Assembly: GCA_032718865.1 (NCBI GenBank)
Contig: JALUTQ010000007.1
Coordinates: 1,612,001-1,676,000 of the forward strand
DNA: 64,000 nucleotides
Source of the DNA: Tilletia caries
Taxonomy: Eukaryota > Basidiomycota > Exobasidiomycetes > Tilletiales > Tilletiaceae
Direction: 5' to 3'
Position numbers and translations under genes: made by a program. Every line of letters starts with the position of its first letter. Within the stretch, counting starts at the first letter, position 1. Positions 42,501 to 53,276 of this stretch are shown in pieces. Below the pieces are notes generated by a model that searched no databases, was not told the origin of the DNA, and saw nothing but the letters and a program-made list of their open reading frames with translations.

Positions 42501-44887
42501 CCGCGAGCTCCCAGCTAGGGACGCCTTCGGTTACGCCTTCCGTGCGGTCGCCCAGTGGCTGGCTCAACTCTATTGGGACCCGATTTGCCAGCATGCCAAC
42601 TCCATCATCAGCGACGAGTGTTGCCGAAAGAGAGTCGGTCGGAGCTCAAGCTTCTCCAGGAGGTCGCCGACTTGGAGGTTCATTGCAGCGATATGCCGAA
42701 GCTTTGCAGAGCAGTGACGCGGCTGCGAACTTTTCCAAGGCGTCGACGAATCTTACTGCGAAAGCTCTGGCGATGTCGGCTTCATGGAATCAGCGTTCGC
42801 AGGCGCCAGATACTGCGACGCCCTCGTCGCCCGCCTCTGCATGGAACGACCACTCGACAAACAACGCAGGCCGCGCAAGCACAGCCGGCGCAGCGCCATC
42901 CAGTCTCTTTGCCAAGGCGCGGTCGATGAGCGCGTCGTACATGGCTACTGTGTCGAACACGCCCGACGCTGGCCGACCAAGTATAGGCGATGATTCGGAT
43001 TCGTCGTTCGGTCAACATCCGACGCGGTGGTCTCGGCCCCCGGTTCCCAATTTCCCGCTTCCGGATCCGAACGATTCCGACGGGCGCAGGGACTCGCGTC
43101 AATTGTTTGGGGGCCACATGCGAGCGCAGTCACCCGAGGGCAGCGATGCTGGCAGTGAGAGTAGTGCGGGTCGGAGGATGCTGCCTTCGCTGCGCATGGC
43201 AGCCAAGCTCGGACTGCTACCTCAAGATCGAGGGGACGCGTTAGTAAATGCTGGCGGACGTGTCCCTGCGGCAGGTCCGAAACCTCTCATGCTGTCCGGC
43301 TCTGCTCGGCCACCGCGAGAGCAGACTTCGCGAGAACGGGCGGACATGAGTTCGGATCTAGAGATGTCACGCAAGGTGTCGAGCGGGCCTATGGCTGCGC
43401 ACTCCAGTACTGGTCCGTTCAGCCCTGGCTCTAGTCCGAGAGAATCTCTGAGCTCCCAAGGCGGCCGGGGCAGTCGGATCCTGCATGTATCGCACCGTAG
43501 TCGGAGTGGACATGACTCAAGTCGCGGCGGTAGCGAGAGTGGAGGTGATTACCAGACGATCAGCTCGCCTCCCAGCGAGAGTGGTTCGCGCCGGTCGAGC
43601 ATGACGCCCGCTGGGATGGGGGCGAGGGGCAGCATATCTTCTGCGACTACGGCTTCGAGGGTGTCGGGTGGCCGAGCTTCTGGCTCCATCGTGAGCGGCG
43701 AGGATGGCACCTTCTCCGCGCCGGCCCAGTCAGGCGGAACGATACCTGTGGGCAAATTCGCTCGTGCGCAGGCTCGAACGCTGCGCGAAGGGTCGATTGG
43801 AAGCCTGGAAAGCCCGGCAACGATGGCCGGATCAGCGGCTGCTCCTCCAAGCGCGTGGAGAAAGCCGATCGCGAGTAACTCGGATGTGCCGCTTGTCCGG
43901 AGCGTGGATGTCAGCTTGCGAACCCGACCTCGTCGACGCCGGCAGAACACGGGGTCGTCGATTGAGTCTAATTCGGCGACGCCTGTCGACCCGCGGAATC
44001 CTGTTTATGGCTCGGAAGAAGGGGGGGCCGGCGAGCTCGACGGTGCCGGTGTTGAGGACGCTCTGGCTACTACTCCGGGGGTTGGGACCGGAACCGACTC
44101 GCTTGTGCGATATCAGCTTAGTGATGGGCCTGTGGGTCTTGATCGATCCATGGACACGATCGTTGGCGAGCGGCAGGCTTCCTCTACCGGCGGTGGTGGT
44201 GGATCTTCCGTGACGACAAGGACGTCGTCTGTCTCTTCGTCGGGGTCGAGGATGAGCCGGTACCGATCCCGGATCGGCTCGACGCGTTCGTTGGGCAACG
44301 GCGGACCTTCGAAGCGGAACTCGGTCAAGTCGGTCGACGAGGGCGACGGAGTGATGTACGTTTCTGCGGAGGACGTCCTTGGAAGCGGCACAGGCGCGAG
44401 TCCTGCCGATGCGGTAGATGTAGGCCCGCCCCTAATGGAGCATGACGAAGAAGGTCAGGATGACTATGGAGAACCAGAGCAACGTCTTGGCTCTCCCTTG
44501 GAAGAGGAGCGCGTCCAGCCTCTTCGTCGACGGCTGTCTCCCAACGGCGGCCTGCTCACGATTGACACGAACCCGCACGGATATAACGGCAGCAGGGCGT
44601 CCTCGCCGCTACCCTCGCCCGGTCCGGAGGCGGGCATGTTCGTCTCGGCGGACTCGTTGCTGGCGGAGCTGGGAGCGGATCTCGAAGGTCTGGCTTCGAC
44701 GTCGTCCTCTCCATCTCCCAATTCATCCGAGGGGGGCAGGAGGGTATCGTCTATCGAGTCGAAGAGAGCGGGCGGCGGCGGGCAGGGTAGCGATGAGAGG
44801 AGGCGTACCAACAGGCTGTCGGATGTCATCGTTCCGCTTGGCACGCTTGATGCGATTGGAAGCGCGTTCACGCAGATGGAGGACTGA
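39596..44887 (+). CDS. TBC-domain RabGAP with a long insert and Ser-rich tail
   Basis: Exons 39596-41692 and 41786-44887 with a 93-nt GTGAGT...TAG intron (phase 0), 1732 aa. Motif order fits a TBC Rab GTPase-activating domain like TBC1D13: QAWRVLLGYLPPEKREW (about residue 66), an Arg-finger motif YKDIVR (about 129-134), a Gln-finger motif YIQGLNEV (about 530), then DAFWCFSNLIG and, after the intron, LPYYSFRWLACLLSNEL. Between the Arg- and Gln-finger segments sits an insert of nearly 400 residues rich in Ser, Pro, Ala and Thr. The last roughly 900 residues are Ser/Gly-rich with acidic patches and no domain I recognise. Expected role: switching off a Rab GTPase in membrane traffic. Confidence 0.9.
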
Positions 44888-45440
44888 GTATATTACTGGA
44901 ATCTTGGGGTGCCTCGAGGCCCATCTTTCACGCATCTTATGATAGAAACGTCTTTTAAGGATTCACGGACGCAATGTTGAAGCCCAGAGCTCGTCTTTCC
45001 CAGGAAGTCTGACAGGACGTCTGACTGGAGAGAGCAGAGGGGGGTGTTTCGAGGTTGAGTAGAGTGTGAAGCAGTGAGTGAGGAGTCCGCCTTCTCGGAT
45101 CTCGCCTTCTCGAGTCCTTTGAGCTCGAGGAGCTAGCGTCCGCTGGCGACACTTCCACTTCCCACCACCACCACAGTCACAGCCTCAACGCAGCACGTCC
45201 AGGTAGACATAGCGGGCGCGCAAGGAAGCTCGATCGAGAAAGGCCGCGGACAAGTCGCTTCGAGAGACACCCCCGCTCTGGTCGAGCACAGCGTTCCATC
45301 AGACTTTCCCACCCGCGCATTGAACCATTGCACACTTCCAGCCTTCCGCTCTTTCACGGAGACCAAAGGTTCGGAGACAACACATCGACAGCGCTCAGCG
45401 ACCTAGGCAAAGCAGGTCTTGCGCCGCGCCCAGTTGAAGC
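44888..45440. other. Intergenic region between the RabGAP and zinc-finger genes
   Basis: No coding sequence is supported. It presumably holds the 3' end of the RabGAP transcript and the promoter and leader of the zinc-finger gene; no TATA box is evident. Confidence 0.6.
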
Positions 45441-48400
45441 ATGGTCCTTTCGGCCAGCGCGTCCTCTGAGAGCATCTCCATCTCCATCTCCGGTTCCTCC
45501 CAGCCAAACGGCGGCAGCGTCCGCAACGGATCCGGGCCGGCCAGCAGATCAAGGACGGACAGCTACACGAACATATACGACGACCGCGAGCTGTCTGCAA
45601 GTCAGCCAGCGCGATGTCTTTGGCTTGTGAGGAAGTCGACCAACGAATACGTGAAGTGCAATCGGGTGTATCCGAGCTTGGAGCATCTGTATCGAGTGAG
45701 TCCTTTGGGGTAGGAAACAAGACAGCTGAGGTAGGAGGTCGTGCTAACTTCTTGACGAGAATATACAGCACGTAGAGCACGCGCACTTTTCGGAGGAGAT
45801 ACCGCTCTTTGCACAAGGCGACGACAGTCCTCGCGCGTCGACGTCTCGGGTCGGGCCGCCCCCAAGACCAAAACGCGGTGGTCCCATCAAGAAATTTGTC
45901 GGCTGCCGATGGGACAAGGACTGCAAGCGCTTCAATGAACGTGATTTGCTGGTCGCCCACGTCAAAGAAAAGCATTTCGATCCGTACAAGCTTGCCTGCA
46001 GTTACGAAAGATGCGGGTCGTACGACTTTGCGCGCAAGGCGGAGCGGAACGAACATCATGAAAATGAACACCTGCGCCCCGATGGCACATCCGATGCCCG
46101 ACGGAAGCGTTTGCGGCTTACGAAGTTCAAGGACGACACCGGACAGACCAGAGAGGAGAACGGCTGCCAGCCTTGCTTTTCCAAACTCTATCCGGCCTTG
46201 TCTGCGGAGCTGAAGAGGAACACTACTTTGGGGTTCGAGCAGCTGAAGATTGGAGAAGGAAACGACTCCTTCAACGAGACGGTCGAGCTTCCTTTCTGGG
46301 TAGAATGCCTGACTCCGATCGCCATGTCGAACAGGGAAAAACCTGCGCGAGACAAGGCCATCGCCGATGGCCGCATATCGCCCACGTACAGCGATTCGGG
46401 CTTCAGCGCAATCGGAGGGGTTGGTAGCCTCACTCGAAGAGATCCTTCATCCCAAATCTCGCAGATGGCAGATACGGAAAGCTCAAGTTCGGACGACATG
46501 CAGGAGGACGATGACGTCCGAACATTCAGGAATCCGTATGCTTTCTCCCGGAGCGACAATGTCACCATTCCCATTTTTGGCAGGAGGGACGTCAAACTGG
46601 CGCGTAGGGCCGACCTGTCCCTTCCGCAAATTCCCACCACCTACCAGATTGCTGCCGAGGAGCTTGGTTCCGACGGTCACAGGCGAACAAGCAGGCATCC
46701 TTTGATGGGCTCACTCCGGGCGACAGAAACTTCTTCCGAAGACAGCTCCTCGGACAGTGAAACCAATGGTGAAGTTTCGATCAGCGCGACTGCGAAGTGG
46801 CTGCGAGGTGCGAAACTGGACTTCGAGAAACGCGGCCTGACAGTTGATCAGTGGAGGAAGGAGCAGCGGCGGTTGCGAAGAAAGCTGTTCCAGGATCATC
46901 CGGATGTAGGGATAGAATCCGATGACGAAAAGCCTTCGGTCGGACCCAGTCGCTTGGGATTGAACGGCATCAAGACGTCGCCCACCCACATGCATAGCGG
47001 TGCATCTGCAATTGCTGGACCTAGCAGGCTTGGACCTGCTCAGATGAACCAGAATGGGCGATCGTTGGGAAGTCACGATTTCTCTTTTGCTGCTTTACCG
47101 AGCATTCCGAAGCGTGCGCTACCCCTCAAGAAGGCAGCGAAGCCTGTGGAACCTCCAGTCGCTGCTTCGGGTCTCGACGTTCCATCTGCATCGAAGCCCC
47201 TGCCTCGTTTGGAGGGCACACGTGTCGCGTACGTCATTCCTATGAGACACAGTCTGCCTCCGAAGCCACAAACAACACTGGATGTTCCTCGTCCTCCGGA
47301 GCCACAAGCAATACTGGCTGTTCCTCATCCTCCTACGTTTGCTTTGCCTCCGAAGCCCAAAACAACGCCGTCTCTTCCTCCTTCGTTTTCTTCCCACGCG
47401 GATGCGGAGATGCAGGAGAGAAGCGACGAGGACGTGGTCGGCACTTCCTTCAACACGAGTCGACTTGCATCAACACGACTTTCTCCGACAGCGAACGAGT
47501 TGAGGCCCACCAACAGCTCGTCGCCCGATAAAGGCAATAACCCTTCGCTTCCCATGAGCGGATCCTCGACTCCTGGCGCCTCGACTCCTGGCGCGAGTTC
47601 CTCGATTGCGAAGAGCAAACCTGCTCTGTTCGCGAAGCCGACCGTCTCTAATGCTTTCACTGCTCTTCGCAAGGACAAAGAGGACATGGAGCGGGCTAAA
47701 CGAGATAAAGAGCACCAGGCGGCACAGCGAGCGGTGCTACAAGAGCTTGGTCGTTCTCGAGACGACGCGATTTCGATCTCATCTGCTTCGGAGTCCGATG
47801 ACGAAGCTTCGCCCGAGTGGAAAAGGCCGAGGCTCTCGACGTCCCCGTCCAAGGGAAATAGTGCTGGCAGGTTGCAGGATGCGCCTGCGTCGAGTTCGGT
47901 GAATGAGCGCAGGAGCTCAGTCCATCCGACTGGTCAAGGCGTACCCTCGCAAGCTTCGACGGCGGCCAATGGGGCGCCCAAGGCAGCGAGGCTTTTCGGC
48001 CCTGCATCGGTGATAAATCGACGTGCTTCAGCCGGGATGTACGGCGGTGTCGACAGCGAGGCCGTACAATCTGTGACTGGACAGCGAACTGGAACGCCCA
48101 CTGAGCAGAGCAAGCATCAAGGCACTTCTTCTCAATCCTCCAGCATTTTCAAAGTTTTTCAAGATGCAGTACAGAAACACGATGGGCCCGGCCGGCCCAG
48201 TACTTCTGCCAAGCATGACCTTTTTGCGAGTCTTGCTCAGGTGCGATTGGCCGGGACGAACAATCAAGCGAAACGACGTGTCGGGGACTCGGGCGACAGT
48301 GATGAGGAGGTTGACCAGCTTGAGGACTCGCAACCGGCGGTGTTGTCCCAACAGAGCACGGCGTCCCTATCTCAATCGCCTTTGCCGCCATCTTTGCACA

Positions 48401-48942
48401 GTCCTGCTGCAGCAGTCCTGTCAAAGCAGTCAGCCAGCCCTGCCAAGGCTTCGACTTCAGTACAGGCTCCAGCCCCGGCTCAGGGTCAGCGGCCCCCAGC
48501 AAAGTCGGTCAGCCCTGTGAAGGGGCCGCGTTCCGGTCAATCAGCAGCAAGTCCTTCGAAGCCAGCGTCTCGTGTGGGTCAATCTGCAGGGCTTCCCGCT
48601 GGAATGCCGTCCCGCGCAGCTACGATCCCGCAGTTGTTTGCGAAAGCTCAAAGTAAACTTGCATCTTCTTCGGATCGAGGATCCGCATCGGGGTTGCCAG
48701 CTACGGGCTCTCGGCCACCTGGACTTGGATTTGCACCTGGCCCTTCTACAGCCAAGGTTGCGTCTTATCAGGACGCAATGCCGACTGTTCGAAATGCCCC
48801 CGCACGAGCTGTGCCTGGTGGGCCAACCCTCATTCCAAGCAAGATTCCTGCTCCGTTGGCTGCGAACCCTGCTCCGATGCCTTCGCGCGTATCGGCACCT
48901 ATCGAACTCATCGACCTGACTTTGGATTCGGACTCAGACTAG
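45441..48942 (+). CDS. C2H2-type zinc-finger protein with a C-terminal SUMO-interaction-like motif
   Basis: Exons 45441-45695 and 45769-48942, with a 73-nt intron carrying GTGAGT, GCTAAC and ATACAG, phase 0; 1142 aa. Three Cys/His units are near the N-terminus. The first has its Cys pair in exon 1 (CLWLV...VKCNRVYP) and its His residues just after the junction (HVEHAH). The second is CRWDKDC...HVKEKH and the third CSYERCG...HHENEH (about residues 55-190). The long remainder is Ser/Pro-rich with a Pro repeat (LPPKPQTT, VPRPPEPQ, LPPKPKTT) and basic-acidic patches. The last residues, IELIDLTLDSDSD, match a SUMO-interaction motif followed by acids, as in PIAS-type proteins. Likely nuclear regulator; targets unknown. 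Confidence 0.87.
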
Positions 48943-49879
48943 ACCAGTCTGCAGGGTCCAGATGCTGTCACATTTTACCATCCTTCCCTTCTACTCCAGT
49001 TCTAGGTACTCCTTGCTTCCCTTCTCCATGCGGCTTCCTCCTCTTTACACACTCAACATCAACTGGTCGACCAGACTCTGTACACTTCATGATAACCAAG
49101 CAACCTAGGTTGAGAAACGGGGGTCGAATTGCATTGACAACACCTACTCAATAGCTAGGCTATTGAGACCTCGCAACAGCCCTGCCAATGAGGGACAGAA
49201 TTGTTATGCCGTTGCGGGTGACTCAATTCGTCCCTAGCGCATGATTGCCATGCAGCCGTGCATACTTTAGTGTGTTACCAACACCGCCAACACCGTCTCG
49301 TATTTTTCCGAATAGCCATCGCTTGTCAGGCTTGAAATTGCAGGTATTGCGATAATTGAAAGCTATTGTATTTTTCGACCGGATACCGCGGACAGGGAAT
49401 GATTAGTGCCACGCGAGCTATCAGTACATCGACGTGTACGGGCCAGACAGATATCGCGAGCAGCGGCACCACTGGCAGCCCGCGCGCGCCACTGCACCCC
49501 ACTGCCGTCCCCGCTTGCCTGCGATCCACCCTTGTCCGTCTGCCGTCTTTGTCAGCCTGCCGTGTGCTCTTAGGGATGACTGATTGATGCACTGATAACC
49601 ACCGCTTGCTCGATCGTTACCTTGCCCCCACGCGCTCCTACGCCTTGTCCAGACCGTGCCTGACCGCTGCCAGCCTTCTCTAGGTGGCGGGCCCTGAATC
49701 TGATGTCGCTAATCTGGTGCTGAAGTGGCGCTGAAGGTGTATCCCCGTCGGGCTCGCTCGGGTTGGCTGTAGTCGATAGCGACATGGGGAAAGCGTGTGA
49801 GAGTGTGCAACATTACAGTCGTTACGGGAAGATGTACTCACTAGTTGCATGGTGGCGGAACAAGCAGCCTGGGTATTGG

Positions 49880-50030
49880 ACGCGACGCGTGTTGACTTCG
49901 ACGCGTCGCGGTGCAGAAGAGTGGCATGTGAGCAGAGGGTTCGTTTGCGAGATCGAGCAGCTGAGGACGTGTTGTACTTACATTACGAGTGTTAGGACTG
50001 CACGCGACGCGTCGGATTCCGACGCGTGAG
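49880..50030. repeat. Left ACGCGT-rich array
   Basis: Contains CGACGCGTCG palindromes and the inverted pair ACGCGTCGGA (50007-50016) and TCCGACGCGT (50018-50027). The same ACGCGT core is frequent at 57930-58480. Probable transposase-binding sites. Confidence 0.65.
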
Positions 50031-50265
50031 GATGGGGCATGAAAGGAGTCGTGTAAGTTGCGATCAAGTTTGCGAAGGAGGCTGCGTGGTTAGGAATGTG
50101 TTGTACTCACGTCACGACTGGATCCGCGGCCTGTCGCGTCGTGACTGGGGTCGTGAATAGACACTGGGTCAGCGTTAGGTGCTGAAGGCATCTGGCCACT
50201 GTATTCGTACTCACCTTTCAGCTGATGAGTGTCGCTGAACTCTGAAGCAGACCCGGCTGTAAAGG

Positions 50266-50273
50266 TATATAAG
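50266..50273 (+). promoter_or_regulatory. TATA box for the transposon companion gene
   Basis: TATATAAG about 180 bases before ATG 50450, preceded by AAAGG. Confidence 0.5.
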
Positions 50274-50449
50274 GAGGTCAGTTTCGCACTTGGACAGTGG
50301 AATTTGTTCTCCTTACCTTCTCTTCATTCTCCTCCCTCCTCCCTCCCCTCCTCCTCCTCCTCCTCCTCTTTCTTGGACCTGCAAATTTGGCGTCAGTCAG
50401 TTTCCGTATACACCCCATCCTTCTTCCACACACTTACCTCAACTGTGCT

Positions 50450-52758
50450 ATGTCCCCTCAACCTACCCATCCCACCGGCACTGGTCCCGGCACTGGTCCT
50501 CGTGATCCTGACAGCGCTCTCGACGTCTACTACCATCAACGCCTTCCTCAGAACGTGATGGCAACGCGAACGGCTCATGCGCAAGCTATGCTCGCGGACG
50601 CGCAAGGTCGTCGATACTCGCCTTCGCCTGCGCCCTCGCCGTCGCCTTCGCCGCGGATGCACACGTCTGTGTCAGCCTTAATGCAACATCATCAGGCTCC
50701 GGTGACGCATGCTCACCGGTATCAGCCCGAGTCTCCAATCATGGCCAACTCGCCTCCACTTGGTGGCCCTGGTCGTCACACCCCCTCACCTGCTCCTGGG
50801 TACCAATACTATGGTCAGATCGTTGACGGTCGGTACATTCCCAACGGGGCGACTCACCACACCGCTCAGCATCGAGAAATGGCCCCTCCTCCTCCTTCAT
50901 CGCCTATCATGGCCAGTCCTGGTTATGGTCTCGGTTCGGAAGCTTCCGCGACTTTCGTTCCAACTGCCGCGCGAACCACCGCAAAGTCGGGTTCCTCCGC
51001 TCCCGCTACTCCCGCCGTCCGTCGCGTCCCAGTCCCCACTGACAAGACTATTGTCAAGAAGTACTTGAGTGAACGTGAGGTGAGTACAAGTCTGATTTGT
51101 ATCAAAAGACAGTGCTTCTGGTTACTTACCCAGTGTTCTCGATCTTGCCAATAGGTTCAAACCCAGGTCGCAATCCAAGTCAAAAATGGGTCGGCGCCAG
51201 CATGTCCGCCGTCGCAGATGATCTTACGGCTCTTGTCCGCAACCGGATTGACCTAGGTATGGAGACGTACTCCATGGCGGTCGAAGCATTCAAGGCCCAG
51301 GTCCTTCGTGTCGATGGTACCGAGAACTTGGAACGCTCTGACGACGGCAACATCTACCTTCGCGTCAACCACGCCGAGCTGGTGAAGTGGTTCGGAGCTC
51401 TGGCCTCTCTGGACAGTGCGGTCAACACTCGTCTCGACCAACTTGCCGACGAGATGGCTGCCTTGAAGTTGCAGATGCAGGAACCCGTTGCTGCTCCTAT
51501 CCCGGCCTTCACCTTCTCCGCTGGTGCTGCTGCCGTCGCAGAGTCAAAGAACCACCGATGGACGAAGGTTCAGGCTGCTTTCAGGACCATGGTCTTCACT
51601 CAGGCCGGAATTCCGCCAGGGAGGGGTTCGTCCGACTCAGAGACCAAGATCTACGAGCTTCCTTATCCGGCGTCTCCCCAAGAGATTACGTATCACCCTG
51701 TCGCCTACGTGCCTACTTGCGCAGAGGCTCCTGCGCCCGAGTCGTCCGGTGCCGAAGGCGGTCCTCGCTACCGACAGCTTCGCCTCAAGCTCGACCTCGG
51801 ATACAACGAGACACCCAATAAGGAGATCCTTGCACCTATCTTGACCGTATTGGTCCGTGACTACGAGAAGTACGGTCTCCCTGCTGGTACGACCATCGAC
51901 TGGTTGATGGACCATCCTTTGAAGCGCACGTGGGTTTACTGGAAAGACCGTTTCAGGCAGCTCCAATCTGGGCCCTCGACAGCCGAGGTCAAGCAGGCGT
52001 GGACGCAAGTCAATACCGACGCTCGCCGCGCCAAACGATTGTCCGCGAAGGGGTCCCGTCGTTATAAGGCTCTCTGTGCGCAGATCAAGGCATCGGGGTC
52101 GAAGGACTCGAAGGATTGGGACATTCAACAGTCTGTCCTTTTCTGTGACTACTATCAGAGTGGCGAAGAGACGGTTTACGAAGAGGACGAGGATGCCGAT
52201 TGTGCGCCGGTCAAGATCAAAGAGCGCGTCCGCAAGAGCCCGGAAGGCCGTTCCGATCAGGCCACCAAAACTCTTCGATCACTGGACCCTCCTCCGAATC
52301 CAAAGGTCCGTATCGTCGAGAGTGACGATACGGCGTCAACCGAGTTGGTACTGCCGCTTAAGTCCCGCAACTGGATGGTTCGGTCCGACTACTGGGAGGA
52401 CCATCCCGAGTACGCTGGTCTGCTCCAGGCCAACGAAGGACCCTTCACTGGCGAGTTCAGCGTTGCTTCCAGCCCCGAGATGCTTGGGTCGGCTCTCGTT
52501 CCGAAGGCGGATTCTATTCCGTCGTCAGCGTCGTCGTTTGCCTTCGCGATCGGTCGACCATCGACAGCTTTGCAGCAACTCTTCGGGAATGACTATAACG
52601 GTGCACCTGGAGGCCTCGACAACGAGGAGGGTCCTCTTGCTGTTGTGGAAGGTGGTGTAGACGGAGCTGTTGGTCTCGGTGGAGATGCGGAGCCCATGGA
52701 CTACGCCGGTGGTGCTGGTCTTGGTGGAAATGCGGAGCCCATGGACTACGCCGAGTAG
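50450..52758 (+). CDS. Transposon companion protein, function unknown
   Basis: Best model: exons 50450-51074 and 51155-52758, joining in phase to 742 aa. An alternative donor GTGAGT at 51080 does not keep the frame, so the intron edge is tentative. The N-terminal third is Ser/Pro/Tyr-rich. The middle has a helical region (MSAVADDLTALVRNRIDLGM) and a conserved-looking block with WLMDHPLKRTWVYWKDRFRQ. The C-terminus is acidic with two near-identical units ending AEPMDYA. Its place next to a Tnp2-type transposase and inside the ACGCGT arrays suggests an element-encoded accessory or DNA-binding factor; no known domain supports that directly. Confidence 0.7.
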
Positions 52759-53276
52759 TCCTTCCCCTACGTCTACTCGGTCTTGTGGCTATCCCGTGCT
52801 CGTCTTCGGTCTTCTAAGTCGGTCTCTTTTTCTCGTTCTGTCCGCCCTGTTCGTTTGGCCGTCTCCCATCTCTTGATACACGCTCCTCGATGTTGAGCCG
52901 TGGTACGAGTCCAAACCCTGTCGTTCCAATTCACAGCCATGATCTTTAACCTTCGCCCTCGTGGCCGCCGTGTCATAGTGGGTGTGATTCCGCGGCGAAC
53001 ATGTCGGTCTCGTTGCGCGTGATGTACCCTGCTGTAGCCCCCACGTACGTGTCCATAATGTTATCGATTGGTACTACGCCGGGTTGAGGGTTAAGGCTTG
53101 AGAATAGATGGTAACCTAGGCGAGGGGCACTGGATGCAAGCGCGTGGTTACGGGGCCACTCGACGGCGGTGTACATCTCAACCTCTGCGTAGATTCTCTT
53201 CACCAAGTGTCCTCTTTGCGGGTTCGAATATGTGTGCTCGAAAACCGATACGAGTCTAGCGGGTCGGCGGCCAGTG
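52759..53276 (-). other. Region between the companion gene and transposase; possible last transposase exon
   Basis: A minus-strand frame reaching 52973 contains LVKRIYAEVEMYTAVEWPRN and could be a further transposase exon (acceptor CGCTAG near 53256), but I could not find a donor that keeps phase. Otherwise 3' flank. Confidence 0.35.

Larger units (their letters stand above)
48943..50449. other. Intergenic and left flank of the Tnp2/CACTA region
   Basis: No gene is supported. A perfect palindrome CTCAATAGC-TAG-GCTATTGAG is at 49147-49167. From about 49880 the ACGCGT-rich subterminal array begins. A CT-rich tract (about 50330-50372) precedes the companion gene. Confidence 0.55.
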
